Positions 17,660 to 25,727 are shown, numbered from the stretch's first letter. The stretch: 64,000 nt of DNA from Marinimicrobium sp038419845 (GCF_038419845.1 NZ_JBCAQT010000011.1:62001-126000); one strand, 5' to 3'. Notes: generated by a model from the letters alone, not told the origin. Numbers and translations are program-made.

Positions 17660-17971
17660 TTAGTTTTCGCCGCCTTCAAACAACCCGTTAAAGGCGTCGG
17701 AGTTTTGCTCGTCGTCAAAGGTAAACTGCCTGTCGTCCACCGGTTGCGAGTCAGTTTCGTCAGACGTGGCGGCGAACTGGTCGATGACAAAGCTGGAGAA
17801 GCTGTTGTCGACGGGATCCGTTTCGGGGGTGGGGTCCAGTTTGGGAGTGGGATCCGGAGCTGGTGGCTCGGCCACGCCCCCGGAGTGGTCACTGCCCCCG
17901 GAGCCGCCACAGCCCACCAGCATCAACGGCAATGAGACCATGAAAATGCGCAGGTATTTGATAATAGCCAT
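17660..17971 (-). CDS. Small acidic lipoprotein linked to DUF4331 gene
   Basis: The 103-residue protein has a signal peptide (MAIIKYLRIFMVSLPLMLVG) with the lipobox LVGC, then a Gly/Ser stretch, a Pro/Asp/Thr-rich spacer with the repeated words DPTPKLDPTPETDP, and an acidic tail. It should be an envelope lipoprotein with a flexible extension. It starts 14 bases after the stop codon of the DUF4331 gene, with GGAGG six bases before the ATG, so the two are probably an operon. No family recognised. Confidence 0.72.
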   Translation of the reverse strand: MAIIKYLRIFMVSLPLMLVGCGGSGGSDHSGGVAEPPAPDPTPKLDPTPETDPVDNSFSSFVIDQFAATSDETDSQPVDDRQFTFDDEQNSDAFNGLFEGGEN

Positions 17972-17985
17972 ATGCCACCTCCAGA

Positions 17986-19416
17986 TCAATTGGGCGAACC
18001 GGGCAACGGCGTTACCAAGTAGGGAAAAGTCTCGTCAAATTGAAGTGCATCCACGTAGGCGCCATCAGTGAACGCTGCCTGACCGGCGGGGGCTACTTCC
18101 TCGTCCAGCAGTACACCCATCACTACGCGCAGGGAGATGTCTACCACGTCGTCACCAGGGCGCCGACCATTGGGGAAACCCGCGATATCACCAGCAATTA
18201 CTCCCAGCGGATCCTGTGAGGCCGCCGCCACGGCGGGAATTTCCGTGTTGAGACGCAGCATTTCCGAGGCCTGTACATTTACGGGCTGGTTGAGGCCTTT
18301 CACGCCAGTAAGAAACACCGACACCAAGTCTCCCCGAGGGAATTGGGTGGGTGCCGGAGCGGAGGGAAAAAGCAATTCGATCAGGGCCGGCAGCGTCGGA
18401 TTCGTCACATAAGTGGCGAACTGGCCGTCGTCCTCGGGCTCACTGTGATTGAACCTGTCCTTGTCCGGCAGCCCGATTACCAGTTCGTTCACCAGTGGCG
18501 AGCCCAGCCGCGAGACCTGGGTGTAAGATCCACCGTGGATCACCGCAGAGCGTTTGACTGGAGAGGGATTCACCACATTAACCTGACGCACACTGGCGGT
18601 TGTCCAGGCTCCAATTACCGGGTCGCTGCCATTGGTGAGACAGGTGGCCGGTACTTCTAAAGCCAGGGTGGTCACGTTTTTTTCTGCCAGGGTGTTGGGC
18701 TCACCGTCCACCGGTCCCAGAGGATTGGTGTTGATCAGGTCGAAGGTCTCACCCAGGTTGACTACAAAGCTCTCTTTGCGCTGGCCAACAAATAGACGAC
18801 CGTCGCTGCAGTTGGGAATGGACACATCGTAGGTGTGACCGTTGGCGTAAGAAGCGTAAACCGGCAGCGTCTTGTTGCCGATGTTGTCTACTGGCTTGGC
18901 GAAGTCTTCAGATGAACTGAAGAGACCCGTAATGGCGCTTGCACGTCCGTTGTCACGATTTTCGTCAATCATGGTGACAGTGTAGGTTTCCAGTACATTA
19001 AGGTTCTGCGTGTCGTTGATCCCGGGTCCAATAACGCCGGCCTGGATCAGAGGAATGGCTACCGGCTCGCCGTTGATATCCAGCTCCACGCCGCGTACGG
19101 TGGTGGTGAAGTTGAAGCGGAAGGTGATGTCCTCTTGGGCGTCGCCATCGTTATCGATATGGATTTCGTAGATGGCGTCGTCGTCCAGGGTGAAATAGTT
19201 GGGCCCAGCGTAGGGATCCTGTAGCGGAAGGTAGTTGGCAATCAGGGTGACGTAGTCCTGCCGACCCGCCTCATAGCTCTTGAACATGTAGAAGTCGGTG
19301 GCATCCACCTTGGGGGTCTCGGTAATCTGTGGCGCCTCTCTGTGGCTGGAAGCCTGTACTCCCAGGCAAAGCACCAGCCCTGCGGCGGTACCTGAAATTA
19401 AAATCAACGGTTTCAT
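17986..19416 (-). CDS. DUF4331-domain exported protein
   Basis: The 476-residue protein begins with a signal peptide ending VQASSHREAP; SSHREAP directly after the cleavage region is the hallmark of DUF4331. Further family segments are VDATDFYMFKSYEAG, YVTLIANYLPLQDPYAGPNY and the C-terminal part with GRRPGDDVVDISLRVVMG. The domain is found in secreted or periplasmic proteins of marine bacteria; no activity is known. It is followed after 14 bases by a small lipoprotein gene that may anchor or partner it. AGGAG stands seven bases before the ATG. Confidence 0.88.
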   Translation of the reverse strand: MKPLILISGTAAGLVLCLGVQASSHREAPQITETPKVDATDFYMFKSYEAGRQDYVTLIANYLPLQDPYAGPNYFTLDDDAIYEIHIDNDGDAQEDITFRFNFTTTVRGVELDINGEPVAIPLIQAGVIGPGINDTQNLNVLETYTVTMIDENRDNGRASAITGLFSSSEDFAKPVDNIGNKTLPVYASYANGHTYDVSIPNCSDGRLFVGQRKESFVVNLGETFDLINTNPLGPVDGEPNTLAEKNVTTLALEVPATCLTNGSDPVIGAWTTASVRQVNVVNPSPVKRSAVIHGGSYTQVSRLGSPLVNELVIGLPDKDRFNHSEPEDDGQFATYVTNPTLPALIELLFPSAPAPTQFPRGDLVSVFLTGVKGLNQPVNVQASEMLRLNTEIPAVAAASQDPLGVIAGDIAGFPNGRRPGDDVVDISLRVVMGVLLDEEVAPAGQAAFTDGAYVDALQFDETFPYLVTPLPGSPN

Positions 19417-19735
19417 GTCAGTCTCCTGGTTTGTGGTCTTGGTTTACTCTGCCCCTTTGCCTGTTGAAAGATAATTAGAACTTCCGTTTACTCTATCGAC
19501 ACGCTCTGACGAGAGCTGGATATCATCGTCAGCATAAAGCGTGCCCTAAAATACTTATTCCATAAAAATCAGAACCTCAGCCGATATTGACAAGTTGAAC
19601 TACGTTAATTTGTAAGATGGATCGACATATAGGCTGAACAGGAGTTTCAGGTTGAGGGCCGCCTTAAGCACTCTTCGTCGTTCAACTTCTCCAGGTGTCG
19701 ATTTTCGTCCTGAAGCTCCTTCAAACCGGCTCGGT
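19417..19735. other. Intergenic region with possible IS3 orfA scar
   Basis: This gap of about 320 bases should hold the promoter of the DUF4331 gene. At 19681-19728 on the minus strand the reading GLKELQDENRHLEKL resembles the leucine-zipper region of IS3-family OrfA transposases, but it is cut off at both ends. The rest is AT-rich and shows nothing I can name. Confidence 0.35.
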
Positions 19736-20078
19736 TCAGTTGCCGTCGGTGGCATCTTCAATCGCATCGCCAGAGTCTTCGACCGACTCGTCAATGTTTT
19801 CTCCGGCCTCCTCAAGGGGACCGTCGTCCTCACAGGCGGTAAGCCCGAGCATAAAGGTACTTGCGAGCAGGGCGGCTGCAATGGTTCCGGTGATTTTCAT
19901 GGTCTTTCGCTCCATGTCGATTACAGATTTGGCAGAGGTGGAAGCTTTGTGCATGAATCAGAATGAATGGGATCATGTCGTTGGGTTCCACTTCTTCTCC
20001 AAAAAGTCGAGAGACTCCTTGGTAGGTTTTCACGGTAGCGCAAAGGTAAAGCTCCAGTCTGTGCGCTGCCCAACTTAC
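19733..20078. repeat. Duplicated lipoprotein cassette, copy 2
   Basis: This copy pairs with 15597-15946. Its conserved 23-base end block at 20056-20078 overlaps the last codons of the membrane-protein gene at 20075-20569, which suggests that this is the older location and that copy 1 was derived from it (inference). Confidence 0.85.
19736..19900 (-). CDS. Small acidic lipoprotein, copy 2
   Basis: This gene encodes 54 residues with the same signal peptide and LTAC lipobox as the copy at 15603-15767, and an acidic tail ending EDATDGN. It keeps Asp at the position where copy 1 has Tyr, which fits the acidic pattern better and suggests this is the ancestral form. It lies downstream of the four-helix membrane protein gene on the same strand, 174 bases after its stop codon. 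The role is unknown. Confidence 0.8.
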   Translation of the reverse strand: MKITGTIAAALLASTFMLGLTACEDDGPLEEAGENIDESVEDSGDAIEDATDGN

Positions 20079-20569
20079 AGGGGGCGATTTGTCTTTCGCG
20101 CCACAGAGCCGTAGACCCAGCCCAGAATGGCGCCGTAGGTAAGGTGGATAATGATGACGTCCCAGCCACGAGCCATGTTCAACCCGGGAAGCATCGGGGC
20201 CACACTATAGAAACCGATCAGGTACACAAGCAGGCCGAAAAGGATGCCCAGGAAGATTACCATGCCAAAAGTGCGGCCCCGGACGATAAGCGCGAATAAA
20301 AAGGCAAGAATCAGCGACAATCCGGCGTAGATCGCCGTTGTAATCGTGATGGCAGCCGCACCCAGGTTTGCGGGCAGCGGCAAGGCACCTTTGTCCATCC
20401 CGATGGCCGCGAGCCGGTGCGCGGGGCTCCAGGAGCTGTCGTCCACAAAGACAGGGGCTACGACCATTAGCAGTATTCCAAGCATAATGAATGCGGCGCC
20501 AGCGATGAAGGCGGCAAAGAGTGCGGCTTTGGCGTTGATTTCGGGAGCAACGGCAGAATGGTCGGGCAT
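20075..20569 (-). CDS. Four-helix membrane protein, unknown function
   Basis: The 164-residue product has four predicted transmembrane segments (about residues 15-37, 68-90, 98-118 and 135-155), with a periplasmic loop of about 30 residues after the first (PVFVDDSSWSPAHRLAAIGM). The gene has a strong ribosome-binding site, AAGGAG, seven bases before the ATG. I do not recognise the family. The arrangement next to DUF4112, holin-like and DUF3618 genes suggests a shared envelope-stress context. Confidence 0.7.
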   Translation of the reverse strand: MPDHSAVAPEINAKAALFAAFIAGAAFIMLGILLMVVAPVFVDDSSWSPAHRLAAIGMDKGALPLPANLGAAAITITTAIYAGLSLILAFLFALIVRGRTFGMVIFLGILFGLLVYLIGFYSVAPMLPGLNMARGWDVIIIHLTYGAILGWVYGSVARKTNRPL

Positions 20570-20796
20570 TATATCTCCTTGTGTATGCCTGGCCGGGCAG
20601 CCGTCCGCTTGCCCACCAGAACCCTACACGAGCGATTGGACGTGTCGAAATGGAGGAAGTCAGTGTTCATGCGAATGTTCTGAACAGCTGATATCATGGT
20701 GATGGAGAGGTGGTCGGTCGGTTCGCTATCGCACAGACGAGGTGCTCCCGACGGCTGACCATCATCAGCCCCGGAATCCGCATACGAAGTGACCCC

Positions 20797-21186
20797 ATGA
20801 ACAGCTCTGAGTCCCCCAACTCCATAACACCTGAAACCCTGGCGAAACTCCAGAAACTGTCCCGATTGATGGACAAGGCGTTTGTCATCCCGGGAACAGG
20901 TATCCGTTTCGGGGTCGATTCCATTGTTGGGCTGATACCCGTGGTTGGGGATTCATTGACCGCTGCGGTTTCAGGGTACATCTACAGTTTTTCCAGGCAG
21001 GCCGGTGTGCCCTGGCATCAACGACTGTTGATGATCTGGAATATCTTTATCGATTGGCTCATTGGTCTGATCCCCTTTTTCGGGGATATCTTTGATGTCG
21101 GATTCAAAGCCAACAGCAAGAATGTCGATATCATTACGACGCATGTTGAGCGTCAGCTCAATACCCGTATTGTTGACAGAGATTAG
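20797..21186 (+). CDS. DUF4112-domain membrane protein
   Basis: The 129-residue protein contains the family core LMDKAFVIPGTGIRFGVDSI, VGLIPVVGDSLTAAVSGYI and later WLIGLIPFFGDIFDVGFKAN. The two GLIPxxGD motifs lie in hydrophobic hairpins, so it is probably an integral membrane protein with cytoplasmic ends. Function unknown. The ATG at 20797 has only a weak ribosome-binding site; an in-frame GTG at 20710 could extend it, but the extension does not look like family sequence. It is divergent from the membrane protein at 20075 and convergent with the DUF3618 gene. Confidence 0.82.
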   Translation: MNSSESPNSITPETLAKLQKLSRLMDKAFVIPGTGIRFGVDSIVGLIPVVGDSLTAAVSGYIYSFSRQAGVPWHQRLLMIWNIFIDWLIGLIPFFGDIFDVGFKANSKNVDIITTHVERQLNTRIVDRD

Positions 21187-21235
21187 GCCGGTTCGGTCAC
21201 GAGCCGGCCCATCGCGTCAGGTTTGATTGAATGAC

Positions 21236-21934
21236 TTACCGCGTTCGTGCGTGTTCGCGAACGCCGTCGTACTCTTTGGCGGCTTTGGACTTGGCAACAT
21301 CCACGCTGTGATCGCTTGCCTCACCGACCATGTCGTCCTCCATTTCGGTGGGCGGTACCAGCGCACCCAGGGCGGCACCGATGGCGATGCCCAGGCTCCC
21401 CGCAATTAATGGCTGGTCGCGGTAAAACCGCATCAGGCTCTTCCGGGCGCTCTGCGCGGAGTCCCTCAGGTTTTCCGCTGTATCCTGAATGCCGTCTCCC
21501 ACAGCGGATGCCGCGTCCTGCGATTTTTCGGCGGCATCGTTCAGGGTGTCCTTGACTCCCCGCCCGTTCTGGCTTGAGCTCGTGGCGTGCCTGTTGTGGT
21601 CGTGCGCCGCGCCAGTTTTACCGGACGAGAGCATCAGCCAGGACATGCCGACGCTGGTAAGAATCATCGGCATTGGGTTGCTTTTGACCTGGGATCCGAG
21701 GTTGCGGCCAAACTCCCCGCCGTGCTCTCGAGCCATGCCGATCGCCTGATCGACAAGCTCTCCAGGCGAAAGCCGGTCAGACAGCTCACTGGCGGTCCTG
21801 CCAAACCGGGTGCGGGCCTGATCGACTTCCTGCTCCAGCTGTCTGGGAGTTTTCCTGCTGTCATGTTTCCCACTGTCAGGCTGATCGTGGTTCTGGCCTC
21901 TATTATCGTTTCGGGTATCGGTAGCATTGCTCAT
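21236..21934 (-). CDS. DUF3618-domain protein
   Basis: The 232-residue protein starts with a polar region, then TPRQLEQEVDQARTRFGRTA with SELSDRLSPGELVDQ, the signature of DUF3618, and has two short hydrophobic segments (NPMPMILTSVGMSWLML at about 86-102, and PLIAGSLGIAIGAALGALVP at about 172-191) separated by an apolipoprotein-like amphipathic helix rich in Ala, Asp and Ser. It is the last gene of a three-gene unit and overlaps the holin-like gene by four bases (ATGA). These genes are found together in many Proteobacteria, with suggested envelope-stress roles; the mechanism is unknown. Confidence 0.82.
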   Translation of the reverse strand: MSNATDTRNDNRGQNHDQPDSGKHDSRKTPRQLEQEVDQARTRFGRTASELSDRLSPGELVDQAIGMAREHGGEFGRNLGSQVKSNPMPMILTSVGMSWLMLSSGKTGAAHDHNRHATSSSQNGRGVKDTLNDAAEKSQDAASAVGDGIQDTAENLRDSAQSARKSLMRFYRDQPLIAGSLGIAIGAALGALVPPTEMEDDMVGEASDHSVDVAKSKAAKEYDGVREHARTR

Positions 21935-22368
21935 TGGGTTGCCCTCTCGAGAGTCTCTTTATCTTTCTTTGCGGATTCCATCGTGCGCTCCGGCACGATG
22001 GTGTTCGCACTCAATTTTTTCTTGGCCGAGTGGACCATCAGGTAGCCGACCAGGAGTGCAGCGGCGCCGGCGATCAGTGCCGCAAGCCAGGGGTCCATGA
22101 CGTTACTGAGCCCGTACACTGCGCTCATCAGCAGGATGACGAGCCCTGCGGTGGCGAGGGCCGTACCCGTCGCGATAGCGCCGACGGCGGTCTGTACTTC
22201 CGAGACGGATTCCCGCACTTCAGATTTCGCCAGCTCGACCTCTTTGCCGAGAAGCGAAGACAGGTCCGTGGCGAGGTCCCGAATCAGGTCGGTAATCGAC
22301 TCGGCACTGCGCTGACGGCTTGGTGCTGGTGCCGATGAAATCGGTGTGGGTTGTTGTTCCTGTTTCAT
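21931..22368 (-). CDS. Phage-holin-family (holin superfamily III-like) membrane protein
   Basis: The 145-residue protein has an amphipathic N-terminal helix with DLSSLLGKEVELAKSEVRES, two transmembrane helices (about 66-86 and 92-112), and a charged tail. This is the pattern of the Actinobacterial Holin-X / YqjE-type family, where an LxxKExELAKxE helix precedes a hairpin. The name reflects similarity only; no phage genes are present. It overlaps both neighbours by four bases, so the three genes are translationally coupled. Confidence 0.82.
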   Translation of the reverse strand: MKQEQQPTPISSAPAPSRQRSAESITDLIRDLATDLSSLLGKEVELAKSEVRESVSEVQTAVGAIATGTALATAGLVILLMSAVYGLSNVMDPWLAALIAGAAALLVGYLMVHSAKKKLSANTIVPERTMESAKKDKETLERATQ

Positions 22369-22952
22369 GGCATGTCGCTCCCGTGGCCGTTGTGGGGGGT
22401 TGCTGTCGTGGTGTTGGTTCCCGTCACATCCCTTTCTCGCTGGTGCGCTGGCATGCCTTCCCAGACGTCATCCTCCCGGGTGCTATCCGTGTTCCGGTCT
22501 GCCTGATCTTGGTCCTGGTGGTCGCGCTCCGCGCTCGCCTTGAAAAACCGTGACAGCCCAAAGCCGACGGAAATGCTGCCCAGCATGAACAGCGCTGGGT
22601 TATTCCGTGCCAGGCGCTTGGCATCGCCTGCGAGCTCATCGACGCTGCGGTTTTCAAGTTGCCCGGCCGCCGTAGAGAGGTGACGGCTCAGCTCGCGCGC
22701 ATAGCGGGCCAGTCCTTCGCGGTCGTCATCATCGAGATTGGAGGCGGCGGCATCAATGGCGTCCGACAACGCATCGGCTTCATCGGCGATCCGGTGCTGG
22801 CCGGCTTCGGCTTGCTCTCGCGCCTGGGCGCCGGCTTCACGCTTGGCGTCCCGTGCATCTTCCTCAAATTTCTGTTTCGACGTCCCGTTATCGGCGTCGT
22901 CGGACATAGGGTCCGTGTTGCGTTGATCGGGGTAGGGGTTCGATGGTGTCAT
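22365..22952 (-). CDS. Hydrophilic helical protein with one membrane segment
   Basis: The 195-residue protein begins with a very polar half with long charged helices (EDARDAKREAGAQAREQAEA), continues with YARELSRHLSTAAGQLENRS and has one weak hydrophobic segment, NPALFMLGSISVGFGLSRFF (about 126-145), before a disordered acidic tail. It leads the holin-like/DUF3618 unit and resembles the nutrient-deprivation-induced proteins that accompany those genes. The ATG at 22952 follows AGGAG with five-base spacing; the upstream ATG at 23012 is not supported. Confidence 0.7.
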   Translation of the reverse strand: MTPSNPYPDQRNTDPMSDDADNGTSKQKFEEDARDAKREAGAQAREQAEAGQHRIADEADALSDAIDAAASNLDDDDREGLARYARELSRHLSTAAGQLENRSVDELAGDAKRLARNNPALFMLGSISVGFGLSRFFKASAERDHQDQDQADRNTDSTREDDVWEGMPAHQRERDVTGTNTTTATPHNGHGSDMP

Positions 22953-23287
22953 TACACACTCCTGGGCATTCGGTTGAATGCTGGCAGTTGATGGATTTTC
23001 CCTGGCTGGCACATCATTATCGAAGTGCTTTCAATCTGAGTCTTTCACGGTGTCGGCATCAGTTCTGTGCGTTAGCGGACGCAGCAGCGGCATTGCCAAG
23101 CGCTGACCGATACGCAGGGGCAACAGGCAGGGTAGGGGGGGCAGCCACTGTTCGCCATATTCTTGCCCGCTATTGGTCCCGGACGGCGGTTGTCGGGGTT
23201 GATTCCGCAAGAGGAGAAAGGCGTCACAATTCGGCCGCTGGACCTGTGCTAGGCTTGGAAGATTGACCGGCACAGACAGGGGGCCCT
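22953..23287. other. Divergent intergenic region (holin-like unit / FHA-kinase cluster)
   Basis: The 335-base gap must hold two divergent promoters. A TGTGCTAGGCT sequence shortly before the FHA gene could be an extended -10 box, but no -35 box stands out. I see no gene, repeat or RNA element here. Confidence 0.35.
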
Positions 23288-23650
23288 ATGCCGTACATCC
23301 ACCACCAGCTCAACGGTTCCAGCATTGGCTACTACGAGCTTGGCGACCAACCACTGACCATCGGCCGCGGCGCCGACAACCACCTGGTGGTGGATGATCC
23401 CACCGTGAGCAGCCGTCACGCCGTTATCGAGGCGGCTGACGCTGGCTACCGTATTCGTGACCTGGAGAGCACCAACGGCGTCTGGGTCAATGAAAAGCGC
23501 CTGCCCGAAGCGACCCTGAGCCCAGAGGATAATGTGCGTATCGGGACTCACAATCTGCAGTATGCCGAGCAGATATCAGACGAGTTGCAGCGCACCCTCA
23601 AAATCAAGAAGAGCTGGATCCCCGGCGTTTACTACACCGCCGAACGATAG
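23288..23650 (+). CDS. FHA-domain protein 1
   Basis: The 120-residue protein is one FHA domain, which binds phosphothreonine peptides. It has the core motifs LTIGRGADNHLVVDDPTVSS, SRHAVIEA and LESTNGVWVNEKRL, with the conserved Gly-Arg, Ser-x-x-His and Ser-Thr-Asn-Gly residues in place. The C-terminal 25 residues leave the domain and are basic. It lies nine bases upstream of a Ser/Thr kinase gene and is probably cotranscribed, so it may recognise that kinase or its substrates (inference). Confidence 0.9.
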   Translation: MPYIHHQLNGSSIGYYELGDQPLTIGRGADNHLVVDDPTVSSRHAVIEAADAGYRIRDLESTNGVWVNEKRLPEATLSPEDNVRIGTHNLQYAEQISDELQRTLKIKKSWIPGVYYTAER

Positions 23651-23659
23651 CCCGTCTCC

Positions 23660-25315
23660 ATGAATTCAACACTCACGGAACGACTTGCCGACTGGATCAG
23701 CCTGCGCACCCTTGTGCTGGTTCTGGGTGCCTGGCTGATTCTGGCGCCCTCATCGTTTCCGTCGCTGTTCTGGCTGGATGAGGTGGTGTTTGAGACGGCG
23801 GTCAGTCTGACCCCGGCTCGGGTTCAGTATGCCTATCCAGACAAGCCTCAGGCGCCACCGTCCTGGCAGCGCGCTTGGCCCGACGTGACCGACCACTGGG
23901 CGGAGCCATCATTCAGCGATCAATATCGGACGCCCTGGTGGTTTTACCCCGGTTTCTCAGGGCTGATTCTGTTGTTGATGCTCTTTCTGCTCTGGCTGGT
24001 GCCCGGCATTGGCCGAATGGCATCGCTACTGCTGGCTGCGATGTTCACCCTGGCCCTGATGGCCGGGCAGTTGGGCGCTCAGATCAGCCAGGGCTACTGG
24101 CTGCCTCTGGGGCTTTCGATCCAGTACCTCTGGCTCGGCCTCTTTCTGGTCGGCGTGTATGGCCGGCAGCGCCGCTGGTATCGACAGGCGCACTACCTGC
24201 GTCGGCAGCTGGGTACCGAGCGTTTCCAGAATGGCCATTGGGGGGAGGCGCTCGAGGCGCTGAAGCTCTGTCCTACCACTGACTCCCTGCTGGATCAGCT
24301 GTACGACCAGGGACGCGAACACCAGCGGCGCCACCGAAGGCAGGAGGCCCAGGCCTGTTATCGCGAGCTCAGCCGGCGCAAGCCGACCTATCGCGATACG
24401 GCGGAGCGGCTCAAAGCCCTGGAAGCTGGCCAGGCGCGAACGGCGGGCCAGACCCTGGCTCAGACCCAGGTGTTGGAGGAGCTGTCGGTGCCCCAGACCC
24501 TGGGGCGCTACAAGATTGAGCACGAACTGGGCCGGGGGGCCATGGGTGTGGTTTATCTCGGACGGGACCCGCACATCGCGCGCGAAGTGGCGATCAAGAC
24601 GCTCAATGTCGCCCCCTTTGATGCGAGTGAGCGCGAGAATCTGAAAAAGCGTTTTTTCCGGGAGGCGGAAGCGGCCGGGCGACTGCGCCACCCCAATATC
24701 GTGACCGTGTATGACGTGGGCGAGGAAAATGAACTCGCCTTTATTGCCATGGACTATGTGCGCGGTGAACCCCTGAGCCAACACACGCCCGCTGTGCAGC
24801 TGCTCCCCATCGCCCGGGTGTACCAACTGGTGGCCGACGTGGCCGAGGCGCTGGCCTACGCCCATGAGCAGCAAGTGGTCCATCGGGACATCAAGCCGGG
24901 CAACATACTGTATGACTCCGATGAGGGACGGGTAGTGGTGACCGACTTTGGCATTGCCCGGGTGGCCAACAGCGCCCGCACCCAGACCGGGGAAATCATG
25001 GGCAGTCCGCTCTATATGTCGCCGGAGCAACTGAGGGGTGTTTCGGTGGGGCCGGCGAGCGACATATTCAGTCTGGGTGTGACGCTGTATCAGTTATTGA
25101 CCGGCGCTCTGCCGTTTCGTGGGGACACCATTGCCGAGCTGAGCTATCAGATTGTGCAGAGTCGTCATCGCCCGCTGCGCGAAGCGCGCAAGGATCTGCC
25201 CCGCAGTGCGACGCGGATCGTCAACAAGGCGTTGCAGAAAGAGTCCCAGAAGCGTTATGCCAATGCGGCCGAAATGGCGAAAGCGTTGCGCTCGGCTCTG
25301 GCACGAGAGTTTTAA
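23660..25315 (+). CDS. Membrane Ser/Thr protein kinase with reduced CHASE2-like N-terminus
   Basis: The 551-residue protein has a transmembrane helix (about 17-36), an outer segment of only about 60 residues, three clustered helices (about 96-170), a helical linker with a TPR-like look (about 190-260) and a C-terminal Hanks-type kinase domain (about 280-550). Kinase motifs are intact: LGRGAMGVVYLGRD, AIKTLN (Lys of VAIK), HRDIKPGN, TDFGIAR and GSPLYMSPEQ. The helix pattern, with QGYWLPLGLSIQYLWLGLFL before the linker, matches the membrane end of CHASE2-kinase proteins, but the roughly 250-residue sensor is missing. It lies between two FHA genes; no phosphatase gene is nearby. Confidence 0.92.
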   Translation: MNSTLTERLADWISLRTLVLVLGAWLILAPSSFPSLFWLDEVVFETAVSLTPARVQYAYPDKPQAPPSWQRAWPDVTDHWAEPSFSDQYRTPWWFYPGFSGLILLLMLFLLWLVPGIGRMASLLLAAMFTLALMAGQLGAQISQGYWLPLGLSIQYLWLGLFLVGVYGRQRRWYRQAHYLRRQLGTERFQNGHWGEALEALKLCPTTDSLLDQLYDQGREHQRRHRRQEAQACYRELSRRKPTYRDTAERLKALEAGQARTAGQTLAQTQVLEELSVPQTLGRYKIEHELGRGAMGVVYLGRDPHIAREVAIKTLNVAPFDASERENLKKRFFREAEAAGRLRHPNIVTVYDVGEENELAFIAMDYVRGEPLSQHTPAVQLLPIARVYQLVADVAEALAYAHEQQVVHRDIKPGNILYDSDEGRVVVTDFGIARVANSARTQTGEIMGSPLYMSPEQLRGVSVGPASDIFSLGVTLYQLLTGALPFRGDTIAELSYQIVQSRHRPLREARKDLPRSATRIVNKALQKESQKRYANAAEMAKALRSALAREF

Positions 25316-25345
25316 ATCATTCACGCTGACAGAAGGTGTTAACAC

Positions 25346-25699
25346 ATGGCCTGGTTAATCCAACTGGTGGACGATGTCGCGGTCCACAAATTTGAGCTTT
25401 CCCGTGGCGAGCTTCGCCTGGGGCGGCACCCCGAGTGTGACGTTCTGATTGATGATACCGCGGTCAGTGGTCAGCATGCGCGCCTGACCGCCAAGCGCAA
25501 CCCGGATTTTCCGGACTTCCGGGAGTATTATCTGGAAGATCTGGGCAGTACCAACGGCACCTTTGTGAACGATCAGCGGGTGCTCAAGCGCCTGCGGCTG
25601 CATCACAATGACAAGGTCCGCCTGGCCTGGAATGAGTTCAAGTTTGTCGATGATGACGAGCAGGACCTGGAGAAAACCCGCCATATGGTCTCGGGATAG
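25346..25699 (+). CDS. FHA-domain protein 2
   Basis: The 117-residue protein is a second FHA domain with LRLGRHPECDVLIDDTAVSG, GQHARLT and LEDLGSTNGTFVNDQRVLKR, so the phosphothreonine-binding residues are present. It ends in a short acidic tail containing a TRHM segment. It follows the kinase by 30 bases. Small FHA proteins next to Hanks-type kinases are commonly their substrates or readers; that role here is inference. Confidence 0.9.
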   Translation: MAWLIQLVDDVAVHKFELSRGELRLGRHPECDVLIDDTAVSGQHARLTAKRNPDFPDFREYYLEDLGSTNGTFVNDQRVLKRLRLHHNDKVRLAWNEFKFVDDDEQDLEKTRHMVSG

Positions 25700-25727
25700 G
25701 TCGGCGGGAGTGGATTCTTTTGCGTCA

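Noticed and set aside
17602..17660. A hydrophobic tail (TNLTIAVAVTAALAVAALQW) in another frame just after the lipoprotein stop codon, suggesting a frameshifted membrane anchor
   Set aside because: It has no start codon, the lipoprotein already has a lipobox anchor, and Ala/Val runs arise easily in GC-rich out-of-frame sequence.
21931..22368. The holin-family protein as evidence of a prophage
   Set aside because: No lysin, capsid, tail or integrase gene is near, and this family is common outside phages next to DUF3618 genes.
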